Source of the DNA: Megalopta genalis
Lineage: Eukaryota > Arthropoda > Insecta > Hymenoptera > Halictidae
Assembly: GCF_051020955.1 (NCBI RefSeq)
Contig: NW_027476513.1
Coordinates: forward strand, 124,001 to 188,000
Direction of reading: 5' to 3'
DNA: 64,000 nt
Positions within the stretch are counted from its first letter, which is position 1; every line of letters begins with the position of its first letter. Under the pieces are notes generated by a model, which saw only the letters and a program-made list of their open reading frames with translations, searched no databases and was not told the DNA's origin. Positions 24,488 through 38,970 of the stretch are shown here, piece by piece. The translations under genes were made by a program, and so were the position numbers.

Positions 24488-27400
24488 TTTAGCTTCAAAT
24501 CCATGCGAAACAAATGATTTAGCTTCAAATACTTGCGATATAAACGATATATCTTCAAATGCACTAGAAACAAACGAGTTAGCTTCACAGTCATTCGAAA
24601 CACATGATTTAGCTTCAAATCAATGCGAAGTAGAAGGTTTAGCTTCAAATCCATGCGAAACAAATGATTTAGCTTCATTTCCTACGATATAAATGATTTA
24701 GCTTCAACTGGAAGCGAGACAAACGAGTTAGCTTCCCATTCATGCGAAAAAACATGATTTATATTCAAAGTAACGCGAAGTAGAAGGATTAGCTTCAAAT
24801 CCATGCGAAACAAATGGTTTAGCTTCAAGTACTAGCGATATAAATGACTTAGCTCCAACTGGAAGCGAGACATGCGAGTTAGCTTCAAATCCATGCGAAA
24901 CAAATGATTTAGCTTCAAGAACTTGCGATATAAATGATTTAGCTTCAACTGGAAGCGAGACAAACGAGTTAGCTTCACATTCATGCGAAAACACATGATT
25001 TAGCTTCAAATCAATGCGTCGTAAAAGCTTTGGCTTCAAATCCATGCGAAACAAATGATTTAGCTTCAAATACTTGCGATATAAATGATTTAGATTCAAC
25101 TGCATGCGAAACAAACAACTTAGATACACATTCATTCGAAACGCATGATTTAGCTTCAAATCAATGCGAAGTAGAAGATTTAGCTTCAAATCCAAGCGAA
25201 ACAAATGATTTTGCTTCAAATACTTGCGATATAAATGATTTAGATTCAATTGCATGCGAAAGAAACAAGTTAGATTCAAATCCATGCGAAAAAAGAGATT
25301 TAGATTTAAAATCAATGCGAAGTAGAAGATTGAGCTTCAAATCCATGCGAAACAAATGATTTAGCTTCAAATACTTGCGATATAAATGATTTAGCTTCAA
25401 CTGGAAGCGAGACAAACGAATTAGCTTCACATTCATGCGAAAACACATGATTTATATTCAAAGGAACGCGAAGTAGAAGGATTAGCTTCAAATCCGTGCG
25501 AAACAAATGGTTTAGCTTCAAGTACTAGCGATATAAATGACTTAGCTCCAACTGGAAGCGAGACATGCGAGTTAGCTTCAAATTCATGCGAAACAAATGA
25601 TTTAGCTTCAAGTACTTGCGATATAAATGATTTAGCTTCAACTGGAAGCGAGACAAACGAGTTAGCGTCACATTCATGCGAAAACACATGATTTAGCTTC
25701 AAATCAATGCGTGGTAAAAGCTTTGGCTTCAAATCCATGCGAAACAAATGATTTAGCTTCAAATACTTGCGATATAAATGATTTAGATTCAACTGCATGC
25801 GAAACAAACAACTTAGATACACATTCATTCGAAACACATGATTTAGCTTCAAATCAATGCGAAGTAGAAGATTTAGCTTCAAATCCAAGCGAAACAAATG
25901 ATTTTGCTTCAAATACTTGCGATATAAATGATTTAGATTCAATTGCATGCGAAACAAACAAGTTAGATTCAAATCCATGCGAAAAAAGAGATTTAGATTT
26001 AAAATCAATGCGAAGTAGAAGATTGAGCTTCAAATCCATGCGAAACAAACGAGTTAGCTTCACAGTCAGTCGAAACACATGATTTAGCTTCAAATCAATG
26101 CGAAGTAGAAGGTTTAGCTTCAAATCCTTGCGAAACAAATGACTTAGCTTCAAATACTTGCGATATAAACGATATAGCTTCAAATTCATGCGAAACAAAC
26201 GAGTTAGCTTCACAGTCAATCGAAACACATGATTTAGCTTCAAATCAATGCGAAGTAGAAGGTTTAGCTTCAAATCCATGCGAAACAAATGATTTACCTT
26301 CAAATACTTGCGCTATAAATGATTTAGCTTTAACTGGAAGCGAAACAAGCGAGTTAGCTTCTAATCCATGCGAAACAAACGAGTTAGCTTCACATTAATT
26401 CGAAACACATGATTTAGCCTCAAATCAATGCGAGGTAGAAGATTTAGCCTCAAATCCATGCGACACAAATGATTTAGCTTCAAATACTTGCGATATAAAC
26501 GATATATCTTCAAATGCATGCGAAACAAACGAGTTAGATTCACAGTCATTCGAAACACATGATTTAACTTCAAATCAATGCGAAGTAGAAGGTTTAGCTT
26601 CAAATCCATGCGAAACAAATGATTTACCTTCAAATACTTGCGATATAAATGATTTAGCTTTAACTGGAAGCGAAACAAGCAAGTTAGCTTCTAATCCATG
26701 CGAAACAAGCGAGTTAGCTTCACATTAATTCGAAACACATGATTTAGCCTCAAATCAATGCGAGGTAGAAGATTTAGCTTCAAATCCAAGCGAAACATAT
26801 AATTTAGCTTCAAATACTTGCGATATAAATGATTTAGATTCAACTGCATGCGAAACAATCGAGATAGCTTCACGTTCATGCGAAACACATGATTTAGCTT
26901 CAAATCCATGCGAAGTAGAAGATTTAGCTTCAAATCCATGCGAAACAAATGATTTTGCTTCAAATACTTGCGATATAAATGATTTAGATTCAACTGCATG
27001 CGAAACAAACAACTTAGATACACATTCATTCGAAACACATGATTTAGCTTCAAATCAATGCGAAGTAGAAGGATTAGCTTCAAATCCACGCGAAACAAAT
27101 GATTTTGCTTCAAATACTTGGGATATAAATGATTTAGATTCAACTGCATGCGAAACAAACAAGTTAGATTCAAATCCGTGCAAAACACGAGATTTGGAAT
27201 TAAATCAATGCCGAGTAGAAGTTTTAGCTTCAAATCCTTGCGAAACAAATGATTTAGCTTCAAATACTTGCGGTATAAACGATATAGCTTTAACTGGAAG
27301 CGGAACAAGCGAGTTAGCTTCAAAACCATGCGAAACAAATGATTTAGCTTCAAATACTTGCGATATAAACGATATAGCTTCAAATGCATGCGAAAAAACG

Positions 27401-29623
27401 AGTTAGCTTCACATTCAATCGAAACACACGATTTAGCTTCAAATCAATGCGAAGTAGAAGATTGAGCTTCAAATCCATGCGAAACAAATGATTTAGCTTC
27501 AAATACTTGAGATATAAATGATTTAGCTTCAACTGGAAGCGAATCAATCGAGTTAGATTCAAATCCACGCGAAACACATGATTTATCTTCCAAGCAATGC
27601 GAAGTAGAAGGTTTAGCTTCAAATCCATGCGAAACAAATGATTTAGCTTCAAGTACTAGCGATATAAATGATTTAGCACCAACTGGAAGCGAGACATGCG
27701 AGTTAGCTTTAAATCCATGCGAAAAAAATTATTTAGCTTCAAGTACTTGCGATATAAATGATTTAGCTTCAACTGGAAGCGAGACAAACGAGTTAGCTTC
27801 ACATTCATGCGAAACAAATGATTTAGCTTCAAATACTTGCAATATAAATGATTTAGATTCAACTGCATGCGAAACAAACAACTTAGATTCACATTCATTT
27901 GAAACACATGATTTTGCTTCAATTCAATGCGAGGTAGAAGAATTAGCTTCAAATCCAAGCGAAACAAATGGTTTTGCTTCAAATACTTGCGATATAAATG
28001 ATTTAGATTCAACTGCATGCGAAACAAACAAGTTAGATTCAAATCAATGCGAGAAAAGAGATTTAGATTTAAATCAATGCGGAGTAGAAGTTTTAGTTTC
28101 AAACTCTTGCGAAACAAATGATTTAGTTTCAAATACTTGCGATATAAACGATATAGCTTCAAATTCATGCGAAACAAACGAGTTAGCTTCACAGTCATTC
28201 GAAACACATGATTTAGCTTCAAATCAATGCGAAGTAGAAGGTTTATCTTCAAATCCACGCGAAACAAATGATTAACCTTCAAATACTTGGGATATAAATG
28301 ATTTAGATTCAACTGCATGCGAAACAAACAAGTTAGATTCAAATCCGTGCAAAACACGAGATTTGGAATTAAATCAATGCCGAGTAGAAGTTTTAGCTTC
28401 AAATCCTTGCGAAACAAATGATTTAGCTTCAAATACTTGCGATATAAACGATATAGATTTAACTGGAAGCGAATCAATCGAGTTAGCTTCAAATCCTCGC
28501 GAAACACATGATTTATCTTCCATGCATTGCGAAGTAGAAGGTTTAGCTTCAAATCCATGCGAAACAAATGATTTAGCTTCAAATACTAGCGTTATAAATG
28601 ATTTAGGTTCAACTGGAAGCGAAACAATCGAGTTAGATCCAAATCCACGCGAAACACATGATTTATCTTCCAAGCAATGCGAAGTAGAAGGTTTAGCTTC
28701 AAATCCATGCGAAACAAATGATTTACTTTCAAATACTTGCGATATAAATGATTTAGCTCCAACTGGAAGCGAGACATGCGAGTTAGCTTCAAATCCTTGC
28801 GAAACAAATGATTTGCCTTCAAATACTTGCGATATAAACGATATAGATTCAAATGCATGCGAAACAAACGAGTTAGCTTCACAGTCATTCAAAACACATG
28901 ATTTATCTTCAAACCAATGCGAAGTAGAAGGTTTAGCTTCAAATCCATGCGAAACAAATGATTTAGTTTCAAATACTAGCGATATATAAATGATTTAGCA
29001 CCAACTGGAAGCGAAACATGCGAGTTAGCTTCAAATCCATGCGAAACAAATGATTTGGCTTCAAAGACTTGCGATATAAACGATATAGCTTCAAATGCAT
29101 GCGAAACAAACGAGTTAGCTTCACAGTCATTCGAAACACATGATTTATCTTCAAATCAATGCGAAGTAGAAGGTTTAGCTTCAAATCCATGCGAAACAAA
29201 TGATTTACCTTCAAATACTTGCGATATAAATGATTTTGATTCAACTGCATGCGAAACATACAAGTTAGATTCAAATCCATGCAAAACACGAGATTTATAT
29301 TCAAATCAATGCCGAGTAGAAGTTTTAGCTTCAAATCCATGCGAAACAAATGATTTAGCTTCAAATACTTGCGATATAAATAATTTAGATCCAACTGCAT
29401 GCGAAACAAACAAGTTAGATTCAAATCCATGCAAAACACGAAATTTATATTCAAATCAATGCCGAGTAGAAGTTTTAGCTTCAAATCCATGCGAAGCAAA
29501 TGATTTAGCTTCAAATACTTGCGATATAAACGATATAGCTTCAAATTCATGCGAAACAAACGAGTTAGCTTCACAGTCATTCGAAACACATGATTTAGCT
29601 TCAAATCAATGCGAAGTAGAAGG
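24488..29623. repeat. 5.14-kb tandem duplication, copy 1
   Basis: It matches 29624-34908 directly downstream, at an offset of 5,136 rising to 5,437 after a 301-bp gain in copy 2 near 31180-31480. Shared marks include CACTAGAAAC (near 24564 and 29700), the divergent C monomer CATTTCCTACGATATA (near 24676 and 29812), and CATGCGAAAACACATG junctions. This copy alone has a two-base expansion GCGATATATAAATG near 28985. Confidence 0.9.
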
Positions 29624-32600
29624 TTTAGCTTCAAATCCATGCGAAACAAATGATTTAGCTTCAAATACTTGCGATATAAACGATATATCTTCAAATGCAC
29701 TAGAAACAAACGAGTTAGCTTCACAGTCATTCGAAACACATGATTTAGCTTCAAATCAATGCGAAGTAGAAGGTTTAGCTTCAAATCCATGCGAAACAAA
29801 TGATTTAGCTTCATTTCCTACGATATAAATGATTTAGCTTCAACTGGAAGCGAGACAAACGAGTTAGCTTCCCATTCATGCGAAAAAACATGATTTATAT
29901 TCAAAGTAACGCGAAGTAGAAGGATTAGCTTCAAATGCATGCGAAACAAATGGTTTAGCTTCAAGTACTAGCGATATAAATGACTTAGCTCCAACTGGAA
30001 GCGAGACATGCGAGTTAGCTTCAAATCCATGCGAAACAAATGATTTAGCTTCAAGAACTTGCGATATAAATGATTTAGGTTCAACTGGAAGCGAGACAAA
30101 CGAGTTAGCTTCACATTCATGCGAAAACACATGATTTAGCTACAAATCAATGCGTCGTAAAAGCTTTGGCTTCAAATCCATGCGAAACAAATGATTTAGC
30201 TTCAAATACTTGCGATATAAATGATTTAGATTCAACTGCATGCGAAACAAACAACTTAGATACACATTCATTCGAAACGCATGATTTAGCTTCAAATCAA
30301 TGCGAAGAAGAAGATTTAGCTTCAAATCCAAGCGAAACAAATGATTTTGCTTCAAATACTTGCGATATAAATGATTTAGATTCAATTGCATGCGAAAGAA
30401 ACAAGTTAGATTCAAATCCATGCGAAAACAGAGATTTAGATTTAAAATCAATGCGAAGTAGAAGATTGAGCTTCAAATCCATGCGAAACAAATGATTTAG
30501 CTTCAAATACTTGCGATATAAATGATTTAGCTTCAACTGGAAGCGAGACAAACGAGTTAGCTTCACATTCATGCGAAAACACATGATTTATATTCAAAGG
30601 AACGCGAAGTAGAAGGATTAGCTTCAAATCCATGCGAAACAAATGGTTTAGCTTCAAGTACTAGCGATATAAATGACTTAGCTCCAACTGGAAGCGAGAC
30701 ATGCGAGTTAGCTTCAAATTCATGCGAAACAAATGATTTAGCTTCAAGTACTTGCGATATAAATGATTTAGCTTCAACTGGAAGCGAGACAAACGAGTTA
30801 GCGTCACATTCATGCGAAAACACATGATTTAGCTTCAAATCAATGCGTGGTAAAAGCTTTGGCTTCAAATCCATGCGAAACAAATGATTTAGCTTCAAAT
30901 ACTTGCGATATAAATGATTTAGATTCAATTGCATGCGAAACAAACAACTTAGATACACATTCATTCGAAACACATGATTTAGCTTCAAATCAATGCGAAG
31001 TAGAAGATTTAGCTTCAAATCCAAGCGAAACAAATGATTTTGCTTCAAATACTTGCGATATAAATGATTTAGATTCAATTGCATGCGAAACAAACAAGTT
31101 AGATTCAAATCCATGCGAAAAAAGAGATTTAGATTTAAAATCAATGCGAAGTAGAAGATTGAGCTTCAAATCCATGCGAAACAAATGATTTAGCTTCAAA
31201 TACTTGCGATATAACTGATTTAGATTCAACTGCATGCGAAACAAACAACTTAGATACACATTCATTCGAAACACATGATTTAGCTTCAAATCAATGCGAA
31301 GTAGAAGATTTAGCTTCAAATCCAAGCGAAACAAATGATTTTGCTTCAAATACTTGCGATATAAATGATTTAGATTCAACTGCATGCGAAACAAACAAGT
31401 TAGATTCAAATCCATGCGAAAAAAGAGATTTATATTTAAAATCAATGCGGAGTAGAAGTTTAAGCTTCAAATCCTTGCGAAACAAACGAGTTAGCTTCAC
31501 AGTCAGTCGAAACACATGATTTAGCTTCAAATCAATGCGAAGTAGAAGGTTTAGCTTCAAATCCTTGCGAAACAAATGACTTAGCTTCAAATACTTGCGA
31601 TATAAACGATATAGCTTCAAATTCATGCGAAACAAACGAGTTAGCTTCACAGTCAATCGAAACACATGATTTAGCTTCAAATCAATGCGAAGTAGAAGGT
31701 TTAGCTTCAAATCCATGCGAAACAAATGATTTACCTTCAAATACTTGCGCTATAAATGATTTAGCTTTAACTGGAAGCGAAACAAGCGAGTTAGCTTCTA
31801 ATCCATGCGAAACAAACGAGTTAGCTTCACATTAATTCGAAACACATGATTTAGCCTCAAATCAATGCGAGGTAGAAGATTTAGCCTCAAATCCATGCGA
31901 CACAAATGATTTAGCTTCAAATACTTGCGATATAAACGATATATCTTCAAATGCATGCGAAACAAACGAGTTAGATTCACAGTCATTCGAAACACATGAT
32001 TTAACTTCAAATCAATGCGAAGTAGAAGGTTTAGCTTCAAATCCATGCGAAACAAATGATTTACCTTCAAATACTTGCGATATAAATGATTTAGCTTTAA
32101 CTGGAAGCGAAACAAGCAAGTTAGCTTCTAATCCATGCGAAACAAGCGAGTTAGCTTCACATTAATTCGAAACACATGATTTAGCCTCAAATCAATGCGA
32201 GGTAGAAGATTTAGCTTCAAATCCAAGCGAAACATATAATTTAGCTTCAAATACTTGCGATATAAATGATTTAGATTCAACTGCATGCGAAACAATCGAG
32301 ATAGCTTCACGTTCATGCGAAACACATGATTTAGCTTCAAATCCATGCGAAGTAGAAGATTTAGCTTCAAATCCATGCGAAACAAATGATTTTGCTTCAA
32401 ATACTTGCGATATAAATGATTTAGATTCAACTGCATGCGAAACAAACAACTTAGATACACATTCATTCGAAACACATGATTTAGCTTCAAATCAATGCGA
32501 AGTAGAAGGATTAGCTTCAAATCCACGCGAAACAAATGATTTTGCTTCAAATACTTGGGATATAAATGATTTAGATTCAACTGCATGCGAAACAAACAAG

Positions 32601-34908
32601 TTAGATTCAAATCCGTGCAAAACACGAGATTTGGAATTAAATCAATGCCGAGTAGAAGTTTTAGCTTCAAATCCTTGCGAAACAAATGATTTAGCTTCAA
32701 ATACTTGCGGTATAAACGATATAGCTTTAACTGGAAGCGGAACAAGCGAGTTAGCTTCAAAACCATGCGAAACAAATGATTTAGCTTCAAATACTTGCGA
32801 TATAAACGATATAGCTTCAAATGCATGCGAAAAAACGAGTTAGCTTCACATTCAATCGAAACACACGATTTAGCTTCAAATCAATGCGAAGTAGAAGATT
32901 GAGCTTCAAATCCATGCGAAACAAATGATTTAGCTTCAAATACTTGAGATATAAATGATTTAGCTTCAACTGGAAGCGAATCAATCGAGTTAGATTCAAA
33001 TCCACGCGAAACACATGATTTATCTTCCAAGCAATGCGAAGTAGAAGGTTTAGCTTCAAATCCATGCGAAACAAATGATTTAGCTTCAAGTACTAGCGAT
33101 ATAAATGATTTAGCACCAACTGGAAGCGAGACATGCGAGTTAGCTTTAAATCCATGCGAAAAAAATTATTTAGCTTCAAGTACTTGCGATATAAATGATT
33201 TAGCTTCAACTGGAAGCGAGACAAACGAGTTAGCTTCACATTCATGCGAAACAAATGATTTAGCTTCAAATACTTGCAATATAAATGATTTAGATTCAAC
33301 TGCATGCGAAACAAACAACTTAGATTCACATTCATTTGAAACACATGATTTTGCTTCAATTCAATGCGAGGTAGAAGAATTAGCTTCAAATCCAAGCGAA
33401 ACAAATGGTTTTGCTTCAAATACTTGCGATATAAATGATTTAGATTCAACTGCATGCGAAACAAACAAGTTAGATTCAAATCAATGCGAGAAAAGAGATT
33501 TAGATTTAAATCAATGCGGAGTAGAAGTTTTAGTTTCAAACTCTTGCGAAACAAATGATTTAGTTTCAAATACTTGCGATATAAACGATATAGCTTCAAA
33601 TTCATGCGAAACAAACGAGTTAGCTTCACAGTCATTCGAAACACATGATTTAGCTTCAAATCAATGCGAAGTAGAAGGTTTATCTTCAAATCCACGCGAA
33701 ACAAATGATTAACCTTCAAATACTTGGGATATAAATGATTTAGATTCAACTGCATGCGAAACAAACAAGTTAGATTCAAATCCGTGCAAAACACGAGATT
33801 TGGAATTAAATCAATGCCGAGTAGAAGTTTTAGCTTCAAATCCTTGCGAAACAAATGATTTAGCTTCAAATACTTGCGATATAAACGATATAGATTTAAC
33901 TGGAAGCGAATCAATCGAGTTAGCTTCAAATCCTCGCGAAACACATGATTTATCTTCCATGCATTGTGAAGTAGAAGGTTTAGCTTCAAATCCATGCGAA
34001 ACAAATGATTTAGCTTCAAATACTAGCGATATAAATGATTTAGGTTCAACTGGAAGCGAAACAATCGAGTTAGATTCAAATCCACGCGAAACACATGATT
34101 TATCTTCCAAGCAATGCGAAGTAGAAGGTTTAGCTTCAAATCCATGCGAAACAAATGATTTACTTTCAAATACTTGCGATATAAATGATTTAGCTCCAAC
34201 TGGAAGCGAGACATGCGAGTTAGCTTCAAATCCTTGCGAAACAAATGATTTGCCTTCAAATACTTGCGATATAAACGATATAGATTCAAATGCATGCGAA
34301 ACAAACGAGTTAGCTTCACAGTCATTCAAAACACATGATTTATCTTCAAACCAATGCGAAGTAGAAGGTTTAGCTTCAAATCCATGCGAAACAAATGATT
34401 TAGTTTCAAATACTAGCGATATAAATGATTTAGCACCAACTGGAAGCGAAACATGCGAGTTAGCTTCAAATCCATGCGAAACAAATGATTTGGCTTCAAA
34501 GACTTGCGATATAAACGATATATCTTCAAATGCATGCGAAACAAACGAGTTAGCTTCACAGTCATTCGAAACACATGATTTATCTTCAAATCAATGCCGA
34601 GTAGAAGTTTTAGCTTCAAATCCATGCGAAACAAATGATTTAGCTTCAAATACTTGCGATATAAATAATTTAGATCCAACTGCATGCGAAACAAACAAGT
34701 TAGATTCAAATCCATGCAAAACACGAAATTTATATTCAAATCAATGCCGAGTAGAAGTTTTAGCTTCAAATCCATGCGAAGCAAATGATTTAGCTTCAAA
34801 TACTTGCGATATAAACGATATAGCTTCAAATTCATGCGAAACAAACGAGTTAGCTTCACAGTCATTCGAAACACATGATTTAGCTTCAAATCAATGCGAA
34901 GTAGAAGG
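29624..34908. repeat. 5.29-kb tandem duplication, copy 2
   Basis: Tandem partner of 24488-29623. Relative to it, this copy has 301 extra bases near 31180-31480. They look like a local tandem copy of the preceding ten monomers plus one base. It also lacks 150 bases (one pentamer length) near 34590. Otherwise the rows are nearly identical, so the duplication is recent or the copies are homogenised. Confidence 0.9.
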
Positions 34909-37900
34909 TTTAGCTTCAAATCCATGCGAAACAAATGATTTACCTTCAAATACTTGCGATATAAATGATTTAGATTTAACTGGAAGCGAAACAAGCGAGT
35001 TAGCTTCTAATCCATGCGAAACAAATGATTTTGCTTCAAATACTTGCGATATAAACGATATATCTTCAAATGCATGAGAAACAAACGAGTTAGCTTCACA
35101 GTCATTCGAAACACACGATTTAGCTTCAAATCAATGCGAAGTAGATGGTTTAGCTTCAAATCCATGCGAAACAAATGATTTAGCTCCAAGTACTTGCGAT
35201 ATAAATGATTTAGCTTCAACAGGAAGCGAGACAAACGAGTTAGCTTCACATTCATGCGAAAACACATGATTTAGCTTCAAATCAATGCGAGGTAAAAGCT
35301 TTGGCTTCAAATCCATGCGAAACAAATGATTTAGCTTCAAATACTTGCGATATAAATGATTTAGATGCAACTCCATGCGAAACAAACAAGTTAGATTCAA
35401 ATCAATGCGAGAAAAGAGATTTAGATTTAAATCAATGCGGAGTAGAAGTTTTAGCTTCAAATCTTTGCGAAACAAATGATTTGCCTTCAAATACTTGCGA
35501 TATAAACGATATAGATTCAAATGCATGCGAAACAAACGAGTTAGCTTCACAGTCATTCGAAACACATGATTTATCTTCAAACCAATGCGAAGTAGAAGGT
35601 TTAGCTTCAAATCCATGCGAAACAAATGATTTAGTTTCAAATACTAGCGATATATATGATTTAGCACCAACTGGAAGCGAAACATGCGAGTAAGCTTCAA
35701 ATCCATGCGAAACAAATCATTTAGCTTCAAGAACTAGCGATATAAATGACTTAGCTCCAATTGGAAGCGAGACATGCGAGTTAGCTTCAAATCCATGCGA
35801 AACAAATAATTTAGCTCCAAGTACTTGCGATATAAATGATTTAGCTTCAACTGGAAGCGAGACAAACGAGTTAGCTTCACATTCATGCGAAAACACATGA
35901 TTTAGCTACAAATCAATGCGAGGTAAAAGCTTTGGCCTCAAATTCATGCGAAACAAATGATTTAGCTTCAAATACTTGCGATATAAATGATTTAGATTCA
36001 ACTGCATGCGAAACAAACAACTTAGATTCACAATCATTCGAAACACATGATTTAGCTTCAAATCAATGCGAAGTAGAAGGTTTAGCTTCAAATACTTGCG
36101 ATATAAATGATTTAGATTCAACTGCATGCGAAAAAAACAAGTTAGAATCAAATTCATGCGAGAAAAGAGATTTAGATTTAAATCAATGCGGAGTAGAAGT
36201 TTTAGCTTCAAATCCTTGCGAAACAAATGATTTAGCTTCAAATACTTGCGATATAGACGTTATAGCTTCAAATGCATACGAAACAAACGAGTTAGCTTCA
36301 CAGTCATTCGAAACACATGATTTATCTTCAAATCAATGCGAAGTGGAAGATTTAGCTTGACATCCATGCGAAACGAATGATCTTGCTTCAATTACTTGCG
36401 ATATAAATGATTTAGATTCAACTGCATGCGAAACAAACAAGTTAGATTCAAATCCATGCAAAACGCGAGATTTATATTCAAATCAATGCCGAGTAGGAGT
36501 TTTAGCTTCAAATCCATGCGAAACAAATGATTTAGCTTCAAATACTTGCGATATAGACGTTATAGCTTCAAATGCATACGAAACAAACGAGTTAGCTTCA
36601 CAGTCATTCGAAACACATGATTTATCTTCAAATCAATGCGAAGTAGAAGATTTAGCTTGACATCCATGTGAAACAAATGATTTAGCTTCAAATCCATGCG
36701 AAACAAATGATTTGGCTTCAAGTACTTGCGATATAAACGATATAGCTTCAAATGCATGCGAAACAAACGAGTTAGCTTCACATTCATTCGAAACACATGA
36801 TTTATCTTCAAACCAATGCGAAGAAGAAGGTTTAGCTTCAAATCCATGCGAAACAAATGATTTAGCTTCAAATACTTGCGATATAAACGATATAGCTTTA
36901 ACTGGAAGCGGAACAAGCGAGTTAGCTTCTAATTCATGCGAAACGAATGATTTAGCTTCAAATACTTGCGATATAAACGATATAGCTTCAAATGCGTGCG
37001 AAAAAACGAGTTAGATTCACATTCATTCGAAACACACGATTTAGCTTCAAATCAATACGAAGTAGAAGATTGAGCTTCAAATCCATGCGAAACAAATGAT
37101 TTAGCTTCAAATACTTGAGATATAAATGATTTAGCTTCAACTGGAAGCGAATCAATCGAGTTAGATTCAAATCCACGCGAAATACATGATTTATCTTCCA
37201 AGCAATGCGAAGTAGAAGGTTTAGCTTCAAATCCATGCGAAACAAATGATTTACCTTCAAATACTTGCGATATAAATGATTTAGCTTTAACTGGAAGCGA
37301 AACAAGCGAGTTAGCTTCTAATCCATGCGAAACAAACGAGTTAGCTTCACATTAATTCGAAACACATGATTTGGCCTCAAATCAATGCGAGGTAGAAGAT
37401 TTAGCTTCAAATCCATGCGAAACAAATGATTTAGTTTCAAATACTAGCGATATAAATGATTTAGCACCAACTGGAAGCGAAACATGCGAGTTAGCTTCAA
37501 ATCCATGCGAAACAAATGATTTGGCTTCAAGTACATGCGATATAAACGATATAGATTCAAATGCATGCGAAACAAACGAGTTAGCTTCACATTCATTCGA
37601 AACACATGATTTAGCTTCAAATCAATGCGAAAAAGAAGGTTTAGCTTCAAATCCAAGACAAACAAATGATTTTGCTTCAAATACTTGCGATATAAATGAT
37701 TTAGATTCAACTGCATGCGAAACAAACAAGTTAGATTCAAATCCATGCAAAACACGAGATTTATATTCAAATCAATGCCAAGTAGAAGTTTTAGCTTCAA
37801 ATAAATGCGAAAAAACGAGTTAGCTTCACAGTCATTCGAAACACATGATTTAGCTTCAAATCAATGCGAAGTAGAAGGTTTAGCTTCAAATCCAAGCGAA

Positions 37901-38970
37901 AGAAACTAGTTAGATTCACATTCATTCGAAACACATGATTTAGCTTCAAATCAATGCGAAGAAGAAGGTTTAGCTTCAAATCCAAGACAAACAAATGATT
38001 TTGCTTCAAATACTTGCGATATAAATGATGTAGATTCAACTGCATGCGAAACAAACAAGTTAGATTCAAATCCATGCAAAACACGAGATTTATATTCAAA
38101 TCAATGCCGAGTAGGAGTTTTAGCTTCAAATCCATGCGAAACAAATGATTTAGTTTCAAATACTTGCGATATAAACGTTATAGCTTCAAATGCATGCGAA
38201 ACAAACGAGTTAGCTTCACATTCATTCGAAACACATGATTTAGCTTCAAATCAATGCGAAATAGAAGGTTTAGCTTCAAATCCAAACGAAAGAAACTAGT
38301 TAGATTCACATTCATTCGAAACACATGATTTAGCTTCAAATCAATGCGAAGAAGAAGGTTTAGCTTCAAATCCAAGACAAACAAATGATTTTGCTTCAAT
38401 TACTTGCGATATAAATGATTTAGCTTCAACTGGAAGCGAGACAAACGAGTTAGCTTCACATTCATGCGAAAACACATGATTTAGCTACAAATCAATGCGA
38501 CGTAAAAGCTTTGGCTTCAAATCCATGCGAAACAAATGATTTAGCTTCAAATACTTGCGATATAAATGGTTTAGATTCAACTGCATGCGAAACAAACAAC
38601 TTAGATTCACAATCATTCGAAACACATGATTTAGCTTCAAATCAATGCGAAGTAGAAGGTTTATCTTCAAATCCACGCGAAACAAATGATTTTGCTTCAA
38701 ATACTTGCGATATAAATTATTTAGATTCAACTGCATGCGAAACAAACAAGTTAGATTCAAATCCGTGCAAAACACGAGATTTGGAATTAAATCAATGCCG
38801 AGTTGAAGTTTTAGCTTCAAATCCTTGCGAAACAAATGATTTAGCTTCAAATACTTGCGATATAAACGATATAGCTTTAACTGGAAGCGGAACAAGCGAG
38901 TTAGCTTCTAATTCATGCGAAACGAATGATTTAGCTTCAAATACTTGCGATATAAACGATATAGCTTCAA
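34909..38970. repeat. Mixed array segment, 34.9-39.0 kb
   Basis: No gene. Local structure includes a 300-bp duplication: 36221-36368 recurs at 36521-36668, marked by GATATAGACGTTATAGC and AATGCATACGAAAC. A 390-bp (13-monomer) repeat links 37891 with 38281, marked by GAAAGAAACTAGTTAGATTC. The landmark ATGCGTGCGA, which punctuates the next super-repeat, first appears at 36992. From about 38148 the sequence is copied again at 44481 onward. Confidence 0.85.

Noticed and set aside
24660..24700. Divergent monomer CATTTCCTACGATATA as an inserted foreign sequence
   Set aside because: It still fits the C monomer with several substitutions and a one-base loss, and it recurs in duplicate copies near 29812, 60032 and 62071. 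It is a variant unit, not an insert.
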